A stretch of DNA of 64,000 nucleotides from Streptomyces griseoruber (GCF_001514205.1 NZ_KQ948773.1:72016-136015); one strand, 5' to 3'; numbered from the stretch's first letter, positions 51,413 to 60,834 are shown. The notes: generated by a model not told the origin, from the sequence alone. Translations and numbers: made by a program.

Positions 51413-52117
51413 ATGGGGGGCATGGCGAGGCGAGCGAGCGGTGGGACCGGCAGGGCCGGTGGCGCGGGAGTGAAGGGGGCGCGGCGGCCGGAGGTGCGGC
51501 TGCCCGCGCTGGAGCCGTACGGGGGAGGGGAGCTGGAGCCCGACGGGGACTACGACGGGGTGGAGTTCCGTGAGCGGGACCTCGCCGGGCAGGACGGCGC
51601 GGGGGCCCGCTTCATGGACTGCGCCCTGACGGAGTGCGCGCTGGACGGCACGGGACTCGGACACGCCCGCTTCCTCGACTCGGTCCTCACCGGCGTCCGG
51701 GGTGTCGGCACCGACCTCGCGGGGGCGACCCTGCGCGACGTCGAGCTGGCCGAGGCCCGTCTGGGCGGCACGCAGCTGTACGGCGCCGAGCTGGAGCGGG
51801 TGCTGATCCGCGGCGGGAAGATCGACTTCCTGAACCTGCGGCAGGCGCGGCTGCGGGACGTGGTGTTCCAGGGCTGTGTGCTCGTCGAGCCGGACTTCGG
51901 CGGGGCCCGGCTGGAGCGGGTGGAGTTCGTGGACTGCGCGGTGCGGGCGGCGGACTTCACGGCGGCGACCCTCACCGACGTCGACCTGCGCGGCGCGGCC
52001 GAACTGGGCATCGCGTCGGGCGTGGACCGCCTGTCGGGCGCGGTGATCAGCGCGGCCCAGCTCCTCGACCTGGCACCGGTACTGGCGGCCCAACTGGGGC
52101 TCAGGGTGGAGGGATAG
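51413..52117 (+). CDS. pentapeptide-repeat protein
   Basis: 234 residues. About residues 40-200 form pentapeptide repeats of A/C-(D/N/x)-L/F-x-x type (FRERDLAGQDGAGARFMDCALTEC etc.), giving a right-handed beta-helix. Some relatives protect DNA gyrase (Qnr, MfpA) but most have no known function. Start uncertain between ATG 51413 and 51422. Confidence 0.85.
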   Translation: MGGMARRASGGTGRAGGAGVKGARRPEVRLPALEPYGGGELEPDGDYDGVEFRERDLAGQDGAGARFMDCALTECALDGTGLGHARFLDSVLTGVRGVGTDLAGATLRDVELAEARLGGTQLYGAELERVLIRGGKIDFLNLRQARLRDVVFQGCVLVEPDFGGARLERVEFVDCAVRAADFTAATLTDVDLRGAAELGIASGVDRLSGAVISAAQLLDLAPVLAAQLGLRVEG

Positions 52118-52143
52118 GGCCCTTCTGTCGGATCTCCGGGGCG

Positions 52144-52644
52144 TCAGGCGATGCGGGGGAAGCGGGCCTGGAGGGTCCAGATCGCCGGGTTCTCGCCCAG
52201 GTCCTCGTGCAGGTCGATCAGATCGGCGAGGAGGTCGTGGAGGAAGTCGCGGGACTCCCGGCGCAGTTCGGTGTGGGAGAAGGTCAGCGGGGGTTCCTCG
52301 GCCGGCATCCAGTCGGCCTCGACGTCCACCCAGCCGAAGCGGCGCTCGAAGAGCATGCGGTCGGTGGACTCGGTGAAGTCCAGCTCGGCGTACTGGGGGC
52401 GGGAGGCGCGCGAGCCCGCCGGGTCCCGGTCGATCCGCTCCACGATGTCGCACAGCGCCCAGGCGAAGTCCAGCACCGGTACCCATCCCCAGGCTGTGGA
52501 CAACTCCCGGTCCGCCTTGGTGTCGGCGAGGTAGACGTCACCGCAGAACAGGTCGTGCCGCAGCGCGTGGACGTCCGCACGGCGGTAGTCGGTCTGCGGC
52601 GGGTCGGGGAAGCGGTTGGAGAGGGCGTAGCCGATGTCGAGCAC
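52144..52644 (-). CDS. hypothetical protein
   Basis: 166 residues from GTG 52644 (VLDIGYALSNRFPDPP). Contains many Trp and acidic residues, e.g. LSTAWGWVPVLDFAWALCDIV and ERRFGWVDVEADWMPAEEPP; looks like a soluble immunity-type or uncharacterised streptomycete protein. Divergent from the M1 peptidase with only 37 bases between. No family recognised. Confidence 0.7.
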   Translation of the reverse strand: MLDIGYALSNRFPDPPQTDYRRADVHALRHDLFCGDVYLADTKADRELSTAWGWVPVLDFAWALCDIVERIDRDPAGSRASRPQYAELDFTESTDRMLFERRFGWVDVEADWMPAEEPPLTFSHTELRRESRDFLHDLLADLIDLHEDLGENPAIWTLQARFPRIA

Positions 52645-52681
52645 GAGGGTGATGGTGTCATGCCCTCGTAGGATCGCGGTT

Positions 52682-54073
52682 GTGCCCCGATACGTGCGCT
52701 CCGTCCTCGCGCTGCTCCTCCTCACGGCCACGGCCTGCTCCGGCGGCGGGCGGGGAGCCGACGGGGCGGCGGGCGTCGGCGACCCGTACTTCCCGAAGGC
52801 CGGCAACGGCGGCTACGACGTCACGCACTACGACCTGACCCTCGCCTACGACCCGAAGGGCCGCCCGGCGCTGACCGGCTCGGCGGCGATCACGGCCCGC
52901 GCCACGCAGGACCTCGACTCCTTCCACCTGGACCTGAAGGGGCTGAGCGTGGAGGAGGTCACGGTCGAGGGCACCCGGGCCGGCTGGAGCCGCACGGGCC
53001 AGGAGCTGAGCGTGAACCCCGCCCACGCCCTCGACAAGGGGGAGACGTTCCGGGTCACGGTCGCCTACTCCGGCACCCCGCGGCCGGTCACCGACCCCGA
53101 CGGCTCGCAGGAGGGCTGGCTGCGCACGGCCGACGGCGCCCTGGCCCTCGGGGAACCGGTCGGCTCCATGGCCTGGTTCCCCGGCAACCACCACCCCTCC
53201 GACAAGGCGTCGTACGACATCGCGGTCACCGTCCCGAAGGGCCTGACGGCCGTCTCCAACGGCGAGCCGGCCGGGGAGAGGACCGTCGGCGACCGCAGCA
53301 CCTACACCTGGCACACCGCCGAACCCATGGCGAGCTATCTGGCCACCGTCGCGATCGGCCGCTACACCGTCACCCGCTCCACGACGAAGGACGGCCTGCC
53401 GGTGTACGTCGCGGTCGACCCGGCGCAGGTGTCCGCGAGCCGCGAGGTGCTCGCCCGGCTGCCGGAGGTCATGGACTGGGCGCGGAACAACTTCGGCCCC
53501 TACCCCTTCGCCTCCACCGGCGCGATCGTCGACCGCCCGGAGGACTCCGACTACGCCCTGGAGACCCAGAACCGCCCCGTCTTCGCCGGCGCCCCCGACA
53601 CCGCCACCCTCGTCCACGAGATCGCCCACCAGTGGTTCGGCGACTCCGTCACCCCGAGGACCTGGCGCGACATGTGGCTCAACGAAGCCTTCGCGACCTA
53701 CGCCGAATGGCTGTGGGAGGAGGACGAGGGCGGCGCCACGGCGGAGGAGACCTTCACCGACCTCTACGACAACGGCGAGGACGACTACCCCGGCCTGTGG
53801 GACTTCCCGCCCGGCGAGCCCCCGACCGCCGAGGACATCTCCTCCGACCCCGTCTACCAGCGCGGTGCGATGGTCGTCCACCGCATCCGCCAGACCGTCG
53901 GCGACGACACCTTCTACGACATCGTCCAGGGCTGGACCGCCGCCCACCGCCACGGCACCGCGGACGCCGACGACTTCACCGCGTACGTCGAGGGACAGGC
54001 GCCGGACGAGGACTTCGACGAGATCTGGGACGACTGGCTGTACGGGGAGGGCAAGCCGGAGCGGAGAGGGTAG
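52682..54073 (+). CDS. M1-family metallopeptidase lipoprotein
   Basis: 463 residues. Signal peptide with lipobox LTATACSGG. The zinc motif is HEIAHQWFGD (HExxH) with the third ligand Glu in WLNEAFATYAEW. Only the N-terminal beta domain and thermolysin-like domain are present (no C-terminal helical domain), and the GAMEN exopeptidase motif reads ALETQNRPVF. It is thus a short extracellular aminopeptidase-like enzyme. GTG 52682 follows TAGGAT by seven bases. Confidence 0.92.
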   Translation: MPRYVRSVLALLLLTATACSGGGRGADGAAGVGDPYFPKAGNGGYDVTHYDLTLAYDPKGRPALTGSAAITARATQDLDSFHLDLKGLSVEEVTVEGTRAGWSRTGQELSVNPAHALDKGETFRVTVAYSGTPRPVTDPDGSQEGWLRTADGALALGEPVGSMAWFPGNHHPSDKASYDIAVTVPKGLTAVSNGEPAGERTVGDRSTYTWHTAEPMASYLATVAIGRYTVTRSTTKDGLPVYVAVDPAQVSASREVLARLPEVMDWARNNFGPYPFASTGAIVDRPEDSDYALETQNRPVFAGAPDTATLVHEIAHQWFGDSVTPRTWRDMWLNEAFATYAEWLWEEDEGGATAEETFTDLYDNGEDDYPGLWDFPPGEPPTAEDISSDPVYQRGAMVVHRIRQTVGDDTFYDIVQGWTAAHRHGTADADDFTAYVEGQAPDEDFDEIWDDWLYGEGKPERRG

Positions 54074-54100
54074 TCCGCGGGTGCCCTCGCCGCGGTGTGC

Positions 54101-55051
54101 TCAGCCCTCCTCGTCGAACCGGTCGAGCAACCGCGCCAGATGGGGCGGCCACACGGGCTCGGCGGGCGTGCGCAGCTCGTTCCGCGTCCACCAGCGCCAG
54201 GACAGGATGCCGTCGGCGGCGTGGGCGGCGGCGAGGTGCGGTCCGGACGGCTCCCGGTGCGGGCCGCGGGCGACGTAGATGTGGTCGTGCTGGTGGACGT
54301 GGACGCCGAAGTGGGTGAAGTCGTGCTCCCAGGTGCCCAGCAGCGGTCCCGGTGTGAGATCCGCCCACCCCGTCTCCTCCCGCAGTTCGCGCAGGGCTCC
54401 CTCCGGCGCGGTCTCGCCCGCCTCCAGCCCGCCGCCGGGCAGTGCCCAGTGCGGGCCGGTCCCGTCGTTGTCGTACCGGAAGAGGAAGACGCCGCCTTCT
54501 GGGTCGAGCACGGCGACCCGGGCGGTGTGGCGGAGCGCACGGAGCTGTTTGCGCAGGACGGAGCACGGGCGGCCGAGTTGCAGATCGGGCCGGTGCCCGA
54601 TGACCTCGTAGCCGAGGGCCGTCCAGAAGGCGAGCCCCTTGGGGTTGGCGTCGAGCACGGCGAGCCGTACGGCCGTACGACCGCCGGCGCGGAAGCGTTC
54701 CGCCACGCGCTCGGCGATCCGCCGCCCGTACCCCTGCCCGTGCGCCCCCGCGTCGACCATCAGCAGCCCGATCCAGGGATCCGGGTCGGCCGGGTCGGGG
54801 TGGTGGGCCAGGGTGATCGCCACCCCGACCAGCCGCCCCTCGCTCCTCGCGAGCAGCACCTCCACGTCCGGGTTCGCCAACTCCTCGGCCAGCGCCCGGG
54901 CCACCTGCTCCGGCCGGATGTCGTCCGGATCCGGGAAGTCACCGCTGAGCGACTGGAACTCGCGGTTCGAGGCGTACAGCGCGGTGAGTTCGGTGAGCAG
55001 CGGGGCGGGGAGGTCGTGGTCGGGGGCGAGGGGGAGCGGTTCGAGGATCAC
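54101..55051 (-). CDS. GNAT acetyltransferase-NUDIX hydrolase fusion
   Basis: 316 residues. N-terminal GNAT (about 1-165): GQGYGRRIAERVAERF is the acetyl-CoA motif. C-terminal NUDIX (about 175-316): GGGLEAGETAPEGALRELREETGW matches GX5EX7REUXEEXGU. Substrates unknown. It is the third gene of a likely operon with the SnoaL-VOC and JAMM-like genes. Confidence 0.9.
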   Translation of the reverse strand: MILEPLPLAPDHDLPAPLLTELTALYASNREFQSLSGDFPDPDDIRPEQVARALAEELANPDVEVLLARSEGRLVGVAITLAHHPDPADPDPWIGLLMVDAGAHGQGYGRRIAERVAERFRAGGRTAVRLAVLDANPKGLAFWTALGYEVIGHRPDLQLGRPCSVLRKQLRALRHTARVAVLDPEGGVFLFRYDNDGTGPHWALPGGGLEAGETAPEGALRELREETGWADLTPGPLLGTWEHDFTHFGVHVHQHDHIYVARGPHREPSGPHLAAAHAADGILSWRWWTRNELRTPAEPVWPPHLARLLDRFDEEG

Positions 55052-55080
55052 GGGGGGCAGGCTAGTCGGGCGGGCCGGGG

Positions 55081-55941
55081 TCAGGGCTTCGGGCCGCCGA
55101 AGCCGTGTTCCGAGAGGTCGAACCAGTTGCCTTCCGGGTCCATCGCGCGGTACTCGGCGAAGGGGCGGTTCGTGAAGCGTTCCGCCGGCTTGGGGGTGCC
55201 CGCCTCGGTCAGGGCGGTCGACACCGTCTCCGTGTCGGCGATGTGGAAGCCGAAGTGGTTCATGCCGACCGGGGTGTCACCGTCGAGCCGGTGCTTGATC
55301 AGGGCCAGGGAGAGATGGCCGTCGGAGAGGAAGCAACTGCCGTCGGGGTCCCGGTGGAAGAGCTCCAGCGAGAAGACCGAGGCGTAGAAGTCGGCCAGTT
55401 TCTCCGGGTCCCTCGCCACGATCGCCAGGTGGCGGAGCCTGGGGCGGGCGGGCTCGCGCGGTGCGGCGGGGGCGGCCGGGATCATGTTGTGGAAGGCGGT
55501 GATCCGCCAGCCGCCCTCGGCCGGCTCGGCTCGCTCCACCACCGCCAGCGCGTGGGTCGTGGCGAGCGCCGAGCCGTCCGCCGCGTGGATCGTCGACTCG
55601 GCGTCCACCGTCGCCAGACCGGGGCGGAGCGGGCGTATGCCCCGGACGCGGGCCGCCAGGCGGGTGTCCGCGTACGGGCCGGCGAACAGGGCGGCGTGGC
55701 CCTCCTCGATGCCGGTCCGGCCCTGCGGCTTGTCGCCGCGGACCGTGGTGAAGTCGCAGTCGGCGGCGAACACGGAGGCGAACAGCGGCGCGTCGGCCGC
55801 CGCCCAGCCCCGCGCCATGGTGTCCCACAGGGCGCGGATCGCCGCCTCGTCCGGCGTGCTGGGCGTGCTGGGCGTGTTCGGCGTGTTCGGCGTGCCCGGC
55901 GTGTTCGGGGTGTTCGGCGTGGTGGCGTTCTCGGCGGTCAT
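55081..55941 (-). CDS. SnoaL-like domain fused to a VOC/glyoxalase domain
   Basis: 286 residues. About residues 8-30 repeat N/S-T-P; 31-155 is a SnoaL/SgcJ-like NTF2 domain (IRALWDTMARGWAAADAPLFASVFAADCDF), and 165-286 a VOC domain (LRHLAIVARDPEKLADFYASVFSLELFHR ... DPEGNWFDLSEHG, metal His/Glu). Such fusions act on small molecules. ATG 55941 overlaps the JAMM gene stop by four bases. Confidence 0.85.
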   Translation of the reverse strand: MTAENATTPNTPNTPGTPNTPNTPSTPSTPDEAAIRALWDTMARGWAAADAPLFASVFAADCDFTTVRGDKPQGRTGIEEGHAALFAGPYADTRLAARVRGIRPLRPGLATVDAESTIHAADGSALATTHALAVVERAEPAEGGWRITAFHNMIPAAPAAPREPARPRLRHLAIVARDPEKLADFYASVFSLELFHRDPDGSCFLSDGHLSLALIKHRLDGDTPVGMNHFGFHIADTETVSTALTEAGTPKPAERFTNRPFAEYRAMDPEGNWFDLSEHGFGGPKP

Positions 55942-56639
55942 GCGCCCACCTTCGTTCGGGTGCGGATGCGTAAGGGGAGTGCGGTGAGTTCGGTGCCGCA
56001 ACGGGCCGGGGACCAGGCCGCCAGCGCGTGGTAGAAGGCGTTGTCCCGGCGTTCCAGGTAGCAGATGACGTTGATGGGCCAGGCCGTCTGGGCGAAGACA
56101 TGGCGGTCCATCGGGGTGGGCCGCTCGCTGAGGACCAGGCCGCGTTCCTGTGGCGGGCCGATGCGGTGCCAGTCGGGGTGCATATGGATCGAGCCCAGCA
56201 GCTCCAGCCCGAGGGTCTCCGCCTCCCGGGAGGCCTTCAGCAGGTCACGGGAGTCGACCCACCAGGCCCGGTGCTCGTTCTCGTACGCCGCTCCGAAGCG
56301 CGGGACGATCGTCTCGCTGAACTCGCGGCGGGCCGAGGGGTCCGTCGTGCGGGCGTTGCGGCCGAAGGCGACGCGTTCGACGTGCAGGGTCGCGGGGCCG
56401 GCGGTGCCGAGGAGGAGGGCGAAACAGGGAAGCGGGGTCGCGGGGGTGATGAGCTGGTACTCGCCGACGGCGGCGGTGAGGAAGTCGTCGAGCGCCTCGT
56501 CGTCCATCAGGATCGTGGGGATCGTGAGGGGACCGCCGTCGGTGGCCGTACAGTGCGCGTCCGGCTGGCCCGGCCCGTCGGGTTCGCCGGATCTCTGCGA
56601 CCCGTTCGATAAGTCGGGGTTCGGGGATGTGGGGGACAT
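55938..56639 (-). CDS. JAMM/MPN-domain metalloprotease-like protein
   Basis: 233 residues. SIHMHPDWHRIGPPQERGLV then LSERPTPMDRHVF gives H-x-H and S-x-x-x-x-x-D that resemble the JAMM zinc motif; a Glu needed upstream may be the E of ERVAFGR. The first 35 residues are disordered. It heads the operon with the SnoaL-VOC and GNAT-NUDIX genes. JAB proteins remove ubiquitin-like tags or process sulfur carriers; here the target is unknown. Confidence 0.65.
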   Translation of the reverse strand: MSPTSPNPDLSNGSQRSGEPDGPGQPDAHCTATDGGPLTIPTILMDDEALDDFLTAAVGEYQLITPATPLPCFALLLGTAGPATLHVERVAFGRNARTTDPSARREFSETIVPRFGAAYENEHRAWWVDSRDLLKASREAETLGLELLGSIHMHPDWHRIGPPQERGLVLSERPTPMDRHVFAQTAWPINVICYLERRDNAFYHALAAWSPARCGTELTALPLRIRTRTKVGA

Positions 56640-56750
56640 GGCCGTTCGGCTCCGTTTCTCGTGGGGGACGAGCAGAGCCTAGGGGGTGGTGTTTGAAACT
56701 TGCAGTGAATCGGCCATGCGTGGGGTCATCCCTCTGTGCCCGGACACGCG

Positions 56751-56782
56751 CGAGGGGCCCTGGCGTGAACCGGGGCCCCTCG
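56751..56782 (-). terminator. terminator after the TerD gene
   Basis: Perfect 10-bp inverted repeat CGAGGGGCCC / GGGCCCCTCG, 12-base loop, shortly beyond the TerD stop. Confidence 0.8.
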
Positions 56783-56803
56783 ATGGCTTGATCCGTCGCT
56801 GGA

Positions 56804-57379
56804 TCAGACGTTGACGCCGAAGTCCTGGGCGATGCCGACCAGGCCGGAGGCGTAACCCTGGCCGACCGCGCGGAACTTCCACTCAGCGCCGTTGCGGTAC
56901 AGCTCGCCGAAGACCATGGCGGTCTCGGTCGCCGCGTCCTCGGAGAGGTCGTAGCGGGCGATCTCGGCGCCGCCGGCCTGGTTCACGATGCGGATGTAGG
57001 CGTTGCGGACCTGGCCGAAGTTCTGCGAGCGGTTCTCCGCGTCGTAGATCGAGACCGGGAAGACGATCTTGTCGATGTCGGCGGGGAGGCCCGCCAGGTT
57101 GACGTTGATCGCCTCGTCGTCGCCCGCGCCCTCGCCGGTGCGGTTGTCGCCGGTGTGGACGATGGTCTGGTCCGGGGTCTGCTTGTTGTTGAAGAAGACG
57201 AAGTGGGCGTCGGAGTAGACCTTGCCCTGGGTGTTGACCGCGATGGCGGAGGCGTCGAGGTCGAAGTCCGTGCCGGTGGTGGTGCGGACGTCCCAGCCGA
57301 GGCCCACGGTGACGGCGGTCAGGCCCGGAGCCTCCTTGGTGAGCGAGACGTTGCCACCCTTGGACAGGCTTACAGCCAT
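56804..57379 (-). CDS. TerD-family stress protein
   Basis: 191 residues. Calcium-binding TerD signature: GLGWDVRTTTGTDFDLDASAIAV, DNRTGEGAGDDEAINVNLAG, FPVSIYDAENRSQNFGQVRNAYIRI. These proteins belong to the tellurite-resistance/stress group and are abundant in Streptomyces. ATG 57379 follows AAGGG. Confidence 0.93.
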   Translation of the reverse strand: MAVSLSKGGNVSLTKEAPGLTAVTVGLGWDVRTTTGTDFDLDASAIAVNTQGKVYSDAHFVFFNNKQTPDQTIVHTGDNRTGEGAGDDEAINVNLAGLPADIDKIVFPVSIYDAENRSQNFGQVRNAYIRIVNQAGGAEIARYDLSEDAATETAMVFGELYRNGAEWKFRAVGQGYASGLVGIAQDFGVNV

Positions 57380-57533
57380 GGTTTGGGACCCTTCCCTCGG
57401 TTCAGGTACGGCAGAAAGCTACAGCTACCGGTATGAACGCCAAGAGGGGTACACAAGGTTCCAGGTCTCTTTGCTTTCTTTACCCGGGAATTTCGGATGA
57501 CGCGGCCATGCCCGGCGGGCGACCATGGGGGAC

Positions 57534-57962
57534 ATGTCCGGTCCCTATCTCATCCGCGGTTCCGTCCCGCTCCCCGAGGCCGAGCTGGCGTGGCGTTTCT
57601 CGCGGTCCTCGGGGCCGGGCGGGCAGCACGTCAACACCAGTGACTCGCAGGTGGAGCTCCGCTTCGACCTGGCCCGCACCGAGGCCCTGCCCGAGGTGTG
57701 GAAGGCGCGTGCGCTGGAGCGGCTCGCGGGCCGTCTGGTCGACGGCGTGATCGTCGTACGCGCCTCCGAGCACCGCTCGCAGTGGCGCAACCGCGAGACC
57801 GCCGCCGTACGCCTCGCGGCGCTCCTCGCCGAAGCCACCGCCCCGCCGCCCAAGCCCCGCCGCCCCACCCGCATCCCCCGCGGCATCAACGAACGCCGCC
57901 TCCGACAGAAGAAGGCCCGCTCGGAGACCAAGCAGGGCAGAAACGGCCGCAACTGGACCTGA
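57534..57962 (+). CDS. arfB: ArfB (ICT1-like) ribosome-rescue hydrolase
   Basis: 142 residues. GGQ in SRSSGPGGQHVNTSDSQVEL, the peptidyl-tRNA-hydrolysing motif of release factors, and a basic C-terminal tail (RIPRGINERRLRQKKARSETKQGRN) that enters the empty mRNA channel. Rescues stalled ribosomes without a codon. ATG 57525 is an alternative start with three more residues. Confidence 0.93.
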   Translation: MSGPYLIRGSVPLPEAELAWRFSRSSGPGGQHVNTSDSQVELRFDLARTEALPEVWKARALERLAGRLVDGVIVVRASEHRSQWRNRETAAVRLAALLAEATAPPPKPRRPTRIPRGINERRLRQKKARSETKQGRNGRNWT

Positions 57963-58660
57963 CACCGGCCCCGGCCGAAGGGGCCCCGGCCCACGGGTCC
58001 CGGCCCACGGGTCCCGGCGGAAGGGGTCTTGTCCGAACTGGCCTCTCCCGAACGGTCCTTTCCCGAAGGGGTCCTGGCCGAACGGGCCTCCCGAACGGGT
58101 CCTGGCCGAACGGGCCTCTCCCGAGGGGGTCCCGGCCGAACGGGCCCCTCCCGATCTGGTCCAGCAGGTCGGTCGCCGAGGCCAGGGGCTGATGGACACC
58201 GAACGGGTGCCTCCCGAACCGCCCTCCCGAACCGACCCCTCCCGAACCGACCCCTCTCGCACGGGCGCCTCTCGCACGGGCGTCTCCCGCACGGGTCCTG
58301 GCTGCACGGATCCCGGCCGAGGGGTCCCGGCCGAACCGGCCCCTCGAACGGGCTCCGGCCGAGGTCCCCGCTGACAGCGGGTCGGCGGAACCCGCCCGGC
58401 CCACGCTGGCTCCGTCTTGTCGAGCAGTCGCCCCCGGCCCAGTGCAGCTCTCCTCGCCAGCAGCCCGCCCCCGCCCACCCCAGTTCCCCCGTCGAGCAGC
58501 CCACCCCTCAGGGCCCAGTGCAGCTCTCCCCGCCGAACAGCGCGCCCCGCCCGCCCCCAGCTCTCCCACCGAGCAGCCCACCCCTCAGGGCCCAGTGCAG
58601 CTCTCCCCGCCGAGCAGAGCACCCCGCCCACCCCAGCTCCCCCACCGAGCACCCCACCCC
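57963..58660. repeat. low-complexity repeat-rich region
   Basis: About 700 bases without a convincing gene. 57970-58370 consists of degenerate repeats of CCCGAACGGG(T/C)CCT, (T/C)CCCGGCCGAA and similar; 58435-58660 has two to three copies (62-78 bp) containing CCCAGTGCAGCTCTCC. Open frames on both strands translate into monotonous Pro/Ser/Gly/Arg repeats. Confidence 0.7.
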
Positions 58661-58708
58661 CATCGATGTGACATTGGAGCGCGAGGGTCGGCAGCGAGGA
58701 GTGGTGTG

Positions 58709-59578
58709 ATGGTCGTACGGCAGGCGGAGCAGGTTCGGCGGGTCGAGCTCGACGGTGGGGACGTCACCTTGTCCGGGCTGCTCGCGCTTCCCCCGGACGG
58801 CGTACCACCCCGGGCCGTCCTCGTCGCCCTCCACGGCAGCGGTATGACCGCCGGCTACTTCCACGGCCAGGCCGAGGCCTCGACCTCCCTCCTCACGCTC
58901 GCCGCCGACGCCGGCTACGCGGCCCTCGCCCTGGACCGCCCCGGCTACGGCCTCTCCGCGCGCTCGCTGCCGCACGGACTGTGTCTCGCCGAGCAGGCCC
59001 GGTGCGTGCGGGCGGCCGTACGGGCGTACGCCGACGGACACGGGACCGGGGCCGGATTCCTGCTGGTCGGGCACTCGCTCGGCGGCAAGGTCGCGCTGAC
59101 CGTGGCGGCCACGGCGGGCAAGGACGACCGGCTGCTCGGGGTGGACGTCTCCGGGGTCGGCGCCCGCTGGGCCGTACCGCCCGACCGGCTGGCCGCCCTG
59201 CGCGACCGTCCCGACCCCCGGCTGCACTGGGGGCCGCTCACCCTCTACCCGCCGGACACCTTCCGTCTCGCGCGCCGCTTCCTCACGCCCGTCCCGGCGC
59301 GGGAGGCCGAGGAGATCCCCGGCTGGCCCGGCCGCTACGCCGATGTGGCCCGCCGTATCCGCGTCCCCGTGCGGTTCACCTTCGCGGAGTACGAGCGCCT
59401 GTGGGCCTGGGACCCGTCGGCCCTGCGCGAGCTGACCCGCTCCCTCACCGCCCCCCTGGTCCGCGTCGACCACGAACCGGACGCGGGTCACAACATCAGC
59501 CTCGGCCGCTCCGCCCGCCGCCACCATCTGCGCCTGCTGGACTTCCTGGAGGAGTGCAGGACACGGGCCGCCGCCTGA
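58709..59578 (+). CDS. alpha/beta hydrolase
   Basis: 289 residues. VLVALHGSGMTAGYFHG (oxyanion region), nucleophile Ser in LLVGHSLGGKVAL, an acid around FTFAEYERLWAWD and His in HEPDAGHNISLG. Carboxylesterase-type, substrate unknown. GAGGAG lies eight bases before ATG 58709. Confidence 0.85.
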   Translation: MVVRQAEQVRRVELDGGDVTLSGLLALPPDGVPPRAVLVALHGSGMTAGYFHGQAEASTSLLTLAADAGYAALALDRPGYGLSARSLPHGLCLAEQARCVRAAVRAYADGHGTGAGFLLVGHSLGGKVALTVAATAGKDDRLLGVDVSGVGARWAVPPDRLAALRDRPDPRLHWGPLTLYPPDTFRLARRFLTPVPAREAEEIPGWPGRYADVARRIRVPVRFTFAEYERLWAWDPSALRELTRSLTAPLVRVDHEPDAGHNISLGRSARRHHLRLLDFLEECRTRAAA

Positions 59579-59581
59579 CAC

Positions 59582-60058
59582 TCAGTCCAGGCCCAGCACC
59601 CCCACCACCTCGCCCTCGCTCAGCTCGCCCGTCCGGCGGAAGCCGAGTCGCAGATAGAACTCCCCGGGCCCGTGCTCGCCCTCGTGCCAGGTGACGTACA
59701 GCTCCTTGCCGCCCCGGCGGCGGATCTCGTCCGCGACCGATTGCACGGCGAAACGGCCGTATCCCATGCCCTGCTCCCGGGCCGCGATGTTCAGCCGCCA
59801 CAGACCGGACCGGAACAGGGTGCCGTCGAGCCGCCAGTCGATGTCGAAAAAGGCCATCAGGAAGCCGACCGGACGGTCACCGTCCATGATCAGCCGGGGC
59901 CAGGCCGTGCCGGGGTGCACAAAGGCCTCGGCGAGCGACTTCACGACGGGTGCGACTGCGAATTCCTGCTCGGGTGCGACCCTGACGGCGAGAGCCGCGT
60001 CGAGATTCGTGGAGGTGATTTCTTCGAGCCTGAGAGAAGTCCCCGATGTGTTCGCCAT
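59582..60058 (-). CDS. GNAT-family acetyltransferase
   Basis: 158 residues. The acetyl-CoA motif is EQGMGYGRFAVQSVADEI and the fold ends with the typical WHEGEHGPGEFYLRLGFRRTGE. Resembles streptothricin/spermidine-type acetyltransferases. Substrate unknown. Confidence 0.85.
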   Translation of the reverse strand: MANTSGTSLRLEEITSTNLDAALAVRVAPEQEFAVAPVVKSLAEAFVHPGTAWPRLIMDGDRPVGFLMAFFDIDWRLDGTLFRSGLWRLNIAAREQGMGYGRFAVQSVADEIRRRGGKELYVTWHEGEHGPGEFYLRLGFRRTGELSEGEVVGVLGLD

Positions 60059-60106
60059 CCGGGCAAAGTAAGGCGGCCGGTCAACACCCGGCCACTGAAT
60101 TCCCGT

Positions 60107-60682
60107 TCAGCCCAACTGCCGGTACCGGCCGCGGAAATACAGCAGCGGACCGCCGTCCGCACTCGGCATCCTCGCCTTCAGCACCCGGCCGATCACGAGC
60201 GTGTGGTCGCCCGCCTCCACCCGCTGCTCGGTCCGGCACTCCAGGGTCCCCAGCGCACCGCCCACCAGGGGCGCCCCGGTCGCCTCGCCGCGGACGTACG
60301 GGACGTCCTCGAAGAGCAGCCGGTCGCTGAGCCGGCCCTTCATGGCGAACCGGCCCGCGATGTGCCGCTGGCTCTCGGAGAGCACCGACACCGCCCACAG
60401 CGGCTGTTCGTCCAGCAGGTCGTCCATCCGGGAGCCCGTGCGCAGGCTGACCAGCACCAGAGGCGGGTCCAGGGAGACCGAGAGGAACGCCGTCGCCGTC
60501 ATGCCGGCGTACTCGCCGTCCGGCGCCCCGGGGTCGTCCGGGTCCAGCGGCGGCTCCTGCGCGGTCACCAGGACCACCCCGCCGGCCAGCCGGGACATCA
60601 CCGCGCGGAACTCTTCGCTGCTCACTCCCCCAGGATGCCCAAAGACGGGGACGGCAGGGGTCTTCAGTACGTCGGTAGCCAC
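60107..60682 (-). CDS. flavin reductase-like (FMN-binding) protein
   Basis: 191 residues from GTG 60682 (VATDVLKTPAVPVFGHP). The split-barrel FMN-binding core: FRAVMSRLAGGVVLVTAQEP, GMTATAFLSVSLDPPLVLVSLR, and GDHTLVIGRVLKARM. Supplies reduced flavin to a monooxygenase or acts alone. TAGCGT ends seven bases before the GTG, so the transcript may be leaderless. Confidence 0.88.
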   Translation of the reverse strand: MATDVLKTPAVPVFGHPGGVSSEEFRAVMSRLAGGVVLVTAQEPPLDPDDPGAPDGEYAGMTATAFLSVSLDPPLVLVSLRTGSRMDDLLDEQPLWAVSVLSESQRHIAGRFAMKGRLSDRLLFEDVPYVRGEATGAPLVGGALGTLECRTEQRVEAGDHTLVIGRVLKARMPSADGGPLLYFRGRYRQLG

Positions 60683-60834
60683 GCCCGGAACGCTAGTGTC
60701 GGTGCCGGGCCCGCCGCATCGGACCTCGGTCCGAGTAGGGTCGTAGGTCCGTGGACCGATTTGTTGTGTGCGTGCTGTGTTCAGTAAACACACAGGGAAA
60801 ACGCAGAAACTCCACTCAAATGTTCAGGTTCGTC

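Noticed and set aside
58029..58709. ORF rich in RTG/PSR repeats (226 codons)
   Set aside because: Low-complexity translation of the repeat block; equally open on the opposite strand.
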